A stretch of DNA of 37,680 nt from Acidimicrobiia bacterium (GTDB lineage Bacteria > Actinomycetota > Acidimicrobiia > Acidimicrobiales > CAIXPF01). Made by a program: the position numbers and the translations under genes. Shown here in pieces: positions 33,191 through 37,680 of the stretch (within the stretch, counting starts at the first letter, position 1; each line of letters begins with the position of its first letter). The notes under the pieces were generated by a model that saw only the letters and a program-made list of their open reading frames with translations, ran no database searches and was not told where the DNA came from. The DNA lies in NCBI GenBank assembly GCA_947476745.1, contig CANJRG010000029.1, forward strand, positions 1 through 37,680, written 5' to 3'.

Positions 33191-34417
33191 GTGACCGCGC
33201 AGCAGGCCGGACCCGTCGCTGCCGGGGCCGCACTGCACGTGCTGGTGGCGTCGCCGCCGGCGCCGGTGTGGGGCGCCCAGCTGTACCTGCTCGACCAGGT
33301 CGAGCCGCTGCGCCAGCGCGGCATCGTCCTGACACTGGCCAGCCCGGCCGACTCACCTTTCGCCGAGGAGTGGGTGGCGCGCGGCTGGCCGCTGGTCGAG
33401 CTGCCGTTGCGCCTGCACGGCGGCCTGCGACGCGGCGACGGCACCGACCGCCGGCCCGGACCCGTGGCCCTGGCGCTCGACGCCGTGGCGATGGTGCGCT
33501 CGGCCGTCCGTCTGGCCCGCACCGGCCGGCGGTTCGACCTGCTGCACTCCTACGCCCTGCGCTCCCACCTCGAGGTGGCCGTGGCCGGGCGCCTGGCCCG
33601 GCGCCCGTCGGTCCTCGACCAGGTGAACATCGTTCGGCCCGGGATCGGCCGCAGGGTGCTGCGAGCTGTCGCCCGCCTGGCCTCGCTCACCGTGGCGAAC
33701 TCGGCCGCCACCGCCGCGGTGGTGGGCGACCGGGCTGCGGTCTGGGTGATCCAACCCGGCATCGACCTGCACCGCTTCGCGCCGGGAGCGCCCGAACCGG
33801 GGTTGCGCGAGCAGCTGACATCGGACCCGTCGGCGCCGCTGGTGGCCATCATCGGGCGGCTCGACGTGCGCAAGGGCATCCAGATCCTGCTCGAGGCGAT
33901 GGCTCGTCTGCATGGCCCGGCCGCTGCGGCGCATCTGGTGGTGGTCGGTGACGCCGGCACCGGGCCGCCGGAGTTCGCCGCCGAGTTGCGCCGTACCGGC
34001 GAGGCCCTGCTGGGGGAGCGGGTCCGTTTCGTCGGGCGCCGCTCGGATATCCCGCAGATCCTGCGCAGCGTCGATGTGATGGTCAATGCCTCGAAGGCCG
34101 AGCCGTTCGGCCTGACGGTGCTCGAGGCGCAGGCCTGCTGCACCGCGGTAATCGGTACCGACGCCGGGGGCATCCCCGAGTTCGTCGAGCACGGGGTGAC
34201 CGGCCTGCTGGTACCACCGTTCGAGGTGGAACCGATGGCGGCGGCGCTCGAGCGGGTGCTCGGCGATGCGGCTCTCGTCGAGGCCATGACCGCCGAGGCG
34301 TTGCGGCGGGCCCATCCGGCCCGTGGCCTGGAAGCGCAGTACGACGAGCTCGCCTCCATGTACCGCTCGGTCGCCGCAGGTACCCGAGCTCCGACACCGC
34401 GGCCGTCGTCGCGGTAG
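33191..34417 (+). CDS. GT4-family glycosyltransferase
   Basis: This 408-residue GT-B enzyme has an N-terminal domain with LHVLVASPPAPVWGAQLYLL and RFDLLHSYALRSHLEVAVAG. The C-terminal domain has AIIGRLDVRKGIQILLEAMA, RVRFVGRRSDIPQILRSVDV, the E-x7-E motif EPFGLTVLEAQ, and AGGIPEFVEHGVTGLLVPP. It transfers a sugar in the cytoplasm or at the inner membrane face. There is no signal peptide, so assembly before export is expected. The start is GTG 33191, with no strong ribosome site. It lies between the cysD operon and the secreted protein pair, which suggests a role in building the same sulfated polymer. Donor and acceptor unknown. Confidence 0.87.
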   Translation: MTAQQAGPVAAGAALHVLVASPPAPVWGAQLYLLDQVEPLRQRGIVLTLASPADSPFAEEWVARGWPLVELPLRLHGGLRRGDGTDRRPGPVALALDAVAMVRSAVRLARTGRRFDLLHSYALRSHLEVAVAGRLARRPSVLDQVNIVRPGIGRRVLRAVARLASLTVANSAATAAVVGDRAAVWVIQPGIDLHRFAPGAPEPGLREQLTSDPSAPLVAIIGRLDVRKGIQILLEAMARLHGPAAAAHLVVVGDAGTGPPEFAAELRRTGEALLGERVRFVGRRSDIPQILRSVDVMVNASKAEPFGLTVLEAQACCTAVIGTDAGGIPEFVEHGVTGLLVPPFEVEPMAAALERVLGDAALVEAMTAEALRRAHPARGLEAQYDELASMYRSVAAGTRAPTPRPSSR

Positions 34418-34440
34418 CGGCGGAGCGGGTTGGCCGGCCC

Positions 34441-34473
34441 GGCGGGGGGCGACCGATTCGGTCAGCCCCCGCC
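34441..34473. terminator. bidirectional hairpin between convergent genes
   Basis: GGCGGGGGGC and GCCCCCGCC flank GACCG-ATT-CGGTC, giving a long GC stem with a 3-nt loop and one bulged A. It lies between the glycosyltransferase stop (34417) and the secreted protein stop (34492), so it can end both transcripts. Confidence 0.65.
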
Positions 34474-34491
34474 ACGGTCAGCACGCCAGGA

Positions 34492-35229
34492 TCAGCAGCT
34501 GCTCGACCAGGTCTTGGGGCAGCCCTTCCAGGTTGCGGGCGGCTTCAGGGTCCAGCCCTGACGCACCATGACGAAGTCGATCGACATGCTGAACGGCAGG
34601 TGATTGCCGATGTCGGGGCGCTCGTAACAGGTGTCGGCGCAGTGCCGGGTGTACATCAGCTTGCCGGTGACGGGGTCCTTGAGGAGTGGCCGGATGTCCG
34701 ACGCCTGCTGCGTGTAGTCCCACGAGCCGTTCTTCTTCCACCAGCTGCCGAAGCTGTTGATGTCGAAGTAGTAGGTCTTGTTGGTGGTGATGGTGGCCAG
34801 GGTGCCGTTCGAGCAGGTCTCCCAGTAGAACTTGATCAGTTGCCCCCCGGTGCTCGAGCGGTGCCGCCACATGCAGATGTGCAGCCACAACGGCTTCGTG
34901 GACGGTTTGCCGCTCACCACGACCCGCAGGTACGCCTTGCCATCGCGGTAGTTCGCCGGGCTGAGGTAGTTGAGCGGCTGGTTGGGCACGGGACGGATGT
35001 AGCTGTCCTTCTGGGCGGTGCCGCTCACCGTGAAGATCGTCCGCTGCGTCTCGGCCGGCACGATCGCCGCCTCCGCCACGGCGTCCGTCGGGGAGCCGGC
35101 CAGTGTCTCGGCCGGGGTGATCGCCGCCTCGGGCAGGGGCTCGGCGGAGGCCCCAGGGGCCGGGAACAGCGCCGAGGCGAGGAGGGCACCTCCGACGCCG
35201 GCAAGGGTGAGAACTCTTCTCAGTCTCAT
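34492..35229 (-). CDS. secreted Cys/Trp-rich protein of an unrecognised family (paralogue A)
   Basis: This 245-residue protein has a Sec signal peptide (basic start, hydrophobic core, likely cleavage after A29 in GASAEP). A short linker contains the unit EAAIxPAET twice. The body shares a pattern with the divergent gene at 35545: NYRDG then LRVxVSxKPSTK, ICMWRH (C119), FYWETCS (C139), ATITTN, WWKKNGSWDYTQQASDIR, DPVTGKL, HCADTCY (C197, C201), HLPFSMS. Four of its six mature cysteines are shared, so disulfides outside the cell are likely. A further tail with two cysteines (C237, C245) is unique to this copy. I know no family with this pattern. Location next to glycosyltransferase and sulfotransferase genes hints at a cell-surface role. 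Confidence 0.75.
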   Translation of the reverse strand: MRLRRVLTLAGVGGALLASALFPAPGASAEPLPEAAITPAETLAGSPTDAVAEAAIVPAETQRTIFTVSGTAQKDSYIRPVPNQPLNYLSPANYRDGKAYLRVVVSGKPSTKPLWLHICMWRHRSSTGGQLIKFYWETCSNGTLATITTNKTYYFDINSFGSWWKKNGSWDYTQQASDIRPLLKDPVTGKLMYTRHCADTCYERPDIGNHLPFSMSIDFVMVRQGWTLKPPATWKGCPKTWSSSC

Positions 35230-35269
35230 GGTCAGCCGCTTTCGATGTATTACGCACAACCCGCCGCGA

Positions 35270-35284
35270 GTTACGGAACGTAAC
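35270..35284. promoter_or_regulatory. perfect dyad upstream of the secreted protein gene
   Basis: GTTACGGAACGTAAC is a 6-3-6 perfect inverted repeat 41 nt upstream of the minus-strand ATG at 35229, next to a possible -10 (TAATAC on the minus strand, about 35248-35253). It fits a dimeric regulator site in the gap between the two divergent paralogues. The rest of the gap (to 35544) holds a direct repeat of GGCTGAA near 35323 and a possible -10 TAGGGT at 35474-35479 for the plus-strand gene. Confidence 0.5.
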
Positions 35285-35544
35285 AGTAGGACCGCGCCGC
35301 GGGGTTGGCAACACGCTTTACGTGGCTGAATCAGGCTGAAATCGCCTCTTCGATGTGGAAACGTCGACCGACACACCGGTCTGACTTGGACCGATCGCCG
35401 TTCGCCGTCGACCGGCGGAGCCGGGCGAGGTTTTTTGGTTCGACATGTGATGACGAACGCTGCCCGGTCCCGGTAGGGTTGGGCACATCGACTCGGGGCG
35501 CGGCGGCGCGGCAGGTTGCCATCCGGGCGAAAGGCGGACATCGG

Positions 35545-36174
35545 ATGCGAACCCTGTTGCGTGCCGGCTTGGTGGTGGTGCTGACCGTTGGTGGCCTTCT
35601 CGTGCCCGGTGGCGCAGGCGCGGCCGAGCCGGCGTCGTCCTCTGCCCCCGCCCCCGAGGCGGCTGCACCGGCGCAGGCGCAGATCTTCTCCCACACGGCC
35701 CAGATCCGGACCGACCGCCACTTCCGTCCCGTCTTCACCCAGCCGGCCAACTGGGTGGCACCGGTCAACTACCGCGACGGGACATCCTTCCTGCGGGTGA
35801 ACGTGAGCGCAAAGCCCACGACCAAGGCCCTCAACGTGCAGATCTGCCTGTGGCGGCACAACGGGCTGCAGAAGTTCTTCTGGGAGACCTGTTCGGATCT
35901 CGGCAAGACGATCACCACCAACGGCAGCTACAACTTCGCACTCGGCTCGCCCGGCAAGTGGTGGAAGAAGGCCGGTGGGTGGGACTTCACCAAGGCCGCC
36001 TCGGACATCCGGCTGATGGTGATCGACCCCGTCACCAAGAAGCTGGTGCAGACCCAGCAGTGCGGTGCGAACTGCTACCCGGGCACGGGAATCCTTCCGC
36101 ACCTGCCGTTCACCGTGAGCGCAGAGTTCATCGTCGTGGGGGCCGGTGCCCCGCTCACTGCGCCGGCGAGCTGA
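35545..36174 (+). CDS. secreted Cys/Trp-rich protein of an unrecognised family (paralogue B)
   Basis: This 209-residue protein has a signal peptide with likely cleavage after A27 (GAGAAEP) and an Ala/Pro/Ser linker. Its body repeats the pattern of the divergent neighbour: VNYRDGTSFLRVNVSAKPTT, ICLWRH (C101), FFWETCS (C116), TITTNGSY, WWKKAGGWDFTKAASDIR, DPVTKKL, QCGANCY (C173, C177), HLPFTVS. The four cysteines and most tryptophans align. It lacks the C-terminal two-cysteine tail of copy A. GGCGGA precedes the ATG. Paralogues in a head-to-head pair suggest either two subunits of one complex or recent duplication. Function unknown; the aromatic, beta-like body could bind carbohydrate, which is only a guess. 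Confidence 0.75.
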   Translation: MRTLLRAGLVVVLTVGGLLVPGGAGAAEPASSSAPAPEAAAPAQAQIFSHTAQIRTDRHFRPVFTQPANWVAPVNYRDGTSFLRVNVSAKPTTKALNVQICLWRHNGLQKFFWETCSDLGKTITTNGSYNFALGSPGKWWKKAGGWDFTKAASDIRLMVIDPVTKKLVQTQQCGANCYPGTGILPHLPFTVSAEFIVVGAGAPLTAPAS

Positions 36175-36305
36175 CAGGGTTGCCTGGCAGCGATCTTCCC
36201 CGGTGCTGAACGCCACCAGGGGCATCCCCGATGGCCGCGTCCCGCACCACCGGGTGTCCCGAAGGATGAGTACAACGGCCCGGTAACTCCGGGGGTCGCC
36301 GCCCG

Positions 36306-36311
36306 TAGGCT
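36306..36311 (+). promoter_or_regulatory. -10-like box before the sulfotransferase gene
   Basis: TAGGCT is followed by 7 nt and a GTG at 36319. That GTG opens a 34-codon frame ending at a TGA (36421-36423) that overlaps the sulfotransferase start region at 36416. The spacing matches the leaderless cases elsewhere. Whether the short frame is translated is unknown. Confidence 0.4.
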
Positions 36312-36415
36312 TGTGCGGGTGACCGGCTTCGATGGCGTGCAGCACTCCCCGGGCGGGAGACGAGGCCGCACTCGGGCCGGCGAACGGTCTGCCGTGGTGG
36401 GAGCGGTCGTCGGTG

Positions 36416-37291
36416 GTGCCTGACTTCTTCGTCATCGGTGCCTACCGGTGCGGCACGACCTCGCTGTACCGGTCCTTACGCCAGCATCCGCAGATCTTCC
36501 TGCCGCTGGAGAAGGAGCCGAACTTCTACGCGGTGGACGGCAACCCCCACGCCAGCGACGTGCTCCGGTCTCGTAGCACCGTCAGCCGGGCGGCCTACGA
36601 CGCCCTCTACGCCGGGGCCGGGCCACGGGAGAAGACCGGCGACATCTCGCCGGAATACCTCCGCAACCCGCGTGTCGCCGCTCGCCTGGCCCAGGTCGCG
36701 CCGCGCGCCCCGCTGGTGGCGGTGCTGCGCAACCCGATCGAACGGGCCTGGTCGGACTACCTGCTGCATATCCGCGACGGCAACGAGCGCTGCGACCGGC
36801 TGCCCGACGCGCTCGCCGAGCAGGCCGAGCGGCAGCTCGTCGACCATCGAGCCGGGCACTATCTCGACTCGGGCTTCTACGCCACGCAGCTGGCGCGCTA
36901 CCTCGCCCTGTTCCCGCGGACCCAGGTCCAGGTGCACCTCTTCGAGGACCTGATGGCGGACCGGCAGGCCGTGCTCTGCGAGGTGTTCCGCCACATCGGG
37001 GTCGACCCGTCCTTCGCCCCCGAACCCGAGGCCCCGGTGAACGCCTCGGGCATTCCCGACTCGAAGGCGCTCGCAGCCGTGCTGCGCGCCCGCAAGGTGG
37101 TCCGGCCGCTGGTCAACCGGGCGTTGATCGAGCGGGCCCGCCCGGCCTGGGAACGCTTTCTCAGCCGCCGTCTGCGCCGGCCGGTCCTCGACCAAGACGA
37201 CTGGGCGCTGCTGGCGGGGATCTACCGCGACGACGTCCTGCGGTTGGGTGACCTGCTCGACCGTGATCTTTCCCACTGGCTGGTGAGGTAA
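36416..37291 (+). CDS. PAPS-dependent sulfotransferase
   Basis: This 291-residue protein transfers a sulfuryl group from PAPS to an acceptor, here probably a glycan. The 5'-phosphosulfate loop is RCGTTSLYRSL (11-21). The 3'-phosphate motif is VLRNPIERAWSDYLLH (R105, S113). EKTGDISPEYL and GFYATQLARYLALFP are typical of bacterial sulfotransferases similar to heparan sulfotransferases. GTG 36416 gives the usual PDFFVIGA start; an ATG at 36332 would add 28 residues without homology. No signal peptide is seen, so it acts in the cytoplasm or at the inner membrane face. A second sulfotransferase starts 4 nt after its stop. Confidence 0.88.
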   Translation: MPDFFVIGAYRCGTTSLYRSLRQHPQIFLPLEKEPNFYAVDGNPHASDVLRSRSTVSRAAYDALYAGAGPREKTGDISPEYLRNPRVAARLAQVAPRAPLVAVLRNPIERAWSDYLLHIRDGNERCDRLPDALAEQAERQLVDHRAGHYLDSGFYATQLARYLALFPRTQVQVHLFEDLMADRQAVLCEVFRHIGVDPSFAPEPEAPVNASGIPDSKALAAVLRARKVVRPLVNRALIERARPAWERFLSRRLRRPVLDQDDWALLAGIYRDDVLRLGDLLDRDLSHWLVR

Positions 37292-37295
37292 TCAC

Positions 37296-37680
37296 ATGCT
37301 GCTGTCCGAACAGCACAACTACATCTACGTGCACGTGTACAAGGTCGCCGGCCAGTCGGTGAAGCTCGCTCTGCGGCGCTACCACTACCGCTACCTGCCG
37401 GGCCTGCGGACCCCGCTGGCCCATGTGCTGGAGTCGCCGCAGGCGTACACCTTCCGCAGCGTCGAGGCCCACAGCACCGCCGCCCAGCTGCGCGACTGGC
37501 TCGGTGAGGAGAAGTGGGACAGCCTCTACTCGTTCTCCTTCGTGCGCAACCCGTGGGACTGGCAGGTCTCGCTGTACCACTTCATCCAGAAGAACAAGTT
37601 CAACTATCAGCGACGGCTGGTGTCTTCGATGTCCTTCGACGATTACATCCGTTGGCGGGTCGAGGAAGACCTGCACCAGC
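37296..37680 (+). CDS. sulfotransferase family 2-like protein, N-terminal part (runs off the right edge)
   Basis: The first 128 codons are present. VYKVAGQSVKLAL (14-26) lies where PAPS-binding sulfotransferases carry their 5'-phosphosulfate loop (compare the usual HKxAGTS). SFVRNPWDWQVSLYHF (81-96) is the 3'-phosphate motif, very typical of the Sulfotransfer_2 group that modifies carbohydrates. The ATG at 37296 is 4 nt after the previous stop, so the two sulfotransferases form an operon. The end and acceptor domain are outside the window. Confidence 0.85.
   Translation, partial: MLLSEQHNYIYVHVYKVAGQSVKLALRRYHYRYLPGLRTPLAHVLESPQAYTFRSVEAHSTAAQLRDWLGEEKWDSLYSFSFVRNPWDWQVSLYHFIQKNKFNYQRRLVSSMSFDDYIRWRVEEDLHQ

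Noticed and set aside
1-37680. tRNA, rRNA or riboswitch genes
   Set aside because: I looked for conserved tRNA arms, rRNA blocks and common riboswitch cores and saw none that I could support.

Overview
The window is about 37.7 kb of high-GC DNA with dense, frequently overlapping genes (ATGA and GTGA junctions) and many GTG starts. It carries an F420-type luciferase-like oxidoreductase, several CoA-ester enzymes, a fused CysN/CysC and repeated -10-like boxes exactly 7 nt before start codons, which suggests leaderless transcription. Together these point to an aerobic, lipid- or acid-degrading actinobacterium. Acidimicrobiia is my best guess, but no rRNA, tRNA or marker gene is present to prove it. 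I could run no database search, so family names rest on motifs and remembered sequences.

Layout. (1) 1-5152: the edge of an IS3-type insertion sequence, then a possible small coupled ORF and a YhaO/YhaN-like (SbcD/SbcC-related) nuclease-ATPase pair. (2) 5525-10642: a GT4 glycosyltransferase and a glycogen-debranching-like glycosidase, a lipoprotein, a frameshifted amidohydrolase relic, a small membrane protein, and a collapsed second copy of the glycosyltransferase/glycosidase pair. (3) 10653-18391: a CaiB-type CoA-transferase, Hsp20, an acyl-CoA dehydrogenase plus BadI-like ring hydrolase (alicyclic-acid ring opening), CorA, a cupredoxin-like membrane protein with a Thr-Gly-Pro repeat, a methyltransferase and a TauD-type dioxygenase. 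(4) 18392-26371: a 0.6 kb regulatory gap with two identical-core palindromes, an operon of one full and two degenerate carboxyltransferase-fold proteins, a 2-methylfumaryl-CoA isomerase (Mct)-like protein, a crotonase and an F420-type oxidoreductase. (5) 26396-37680: a histidine phosphatase, a Wzc/CpsD-type tyrosine-kinase-like protein, a sulfate activation set (cysC, cysNC, cysD), a GT4 glycosyltransferase, two divergent paralogous secreted proteins of no family I know, and two PAPS-type sulfotransferases.

How the genes may work together. The right-hand third reads as a module for making and exporting a sulfated glycan. CysD/CysNC/CysC make PAPS, the sulfotransferases spend it, and the glycosyltransferase and Wzc-like kinase would build and control a surface polymer. 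The middle is a set of acyl-CoA enzymes: BadI plus an acyl-CoA dehydrogenase suggest oxidation of cyclohexanecarboxyl-CoA towards pimeloyl-CoA. Mct, usually known from the 3-hydroxypropionate bi-cycle, beside a carboxyltransferase operon suggests C4/C5 dicarboxyl-CoA chemistry.

The items most worth following are the paired secreted Cys/Trp-rich proteins beside the sulfation genes, the triple carboxyltransferase operon with altered oxyanion-hole motifs, the unusual APS kinase domain in CysNC, the collapsed GT4/glycosidase duplication, and the leaderless promoter pattern.
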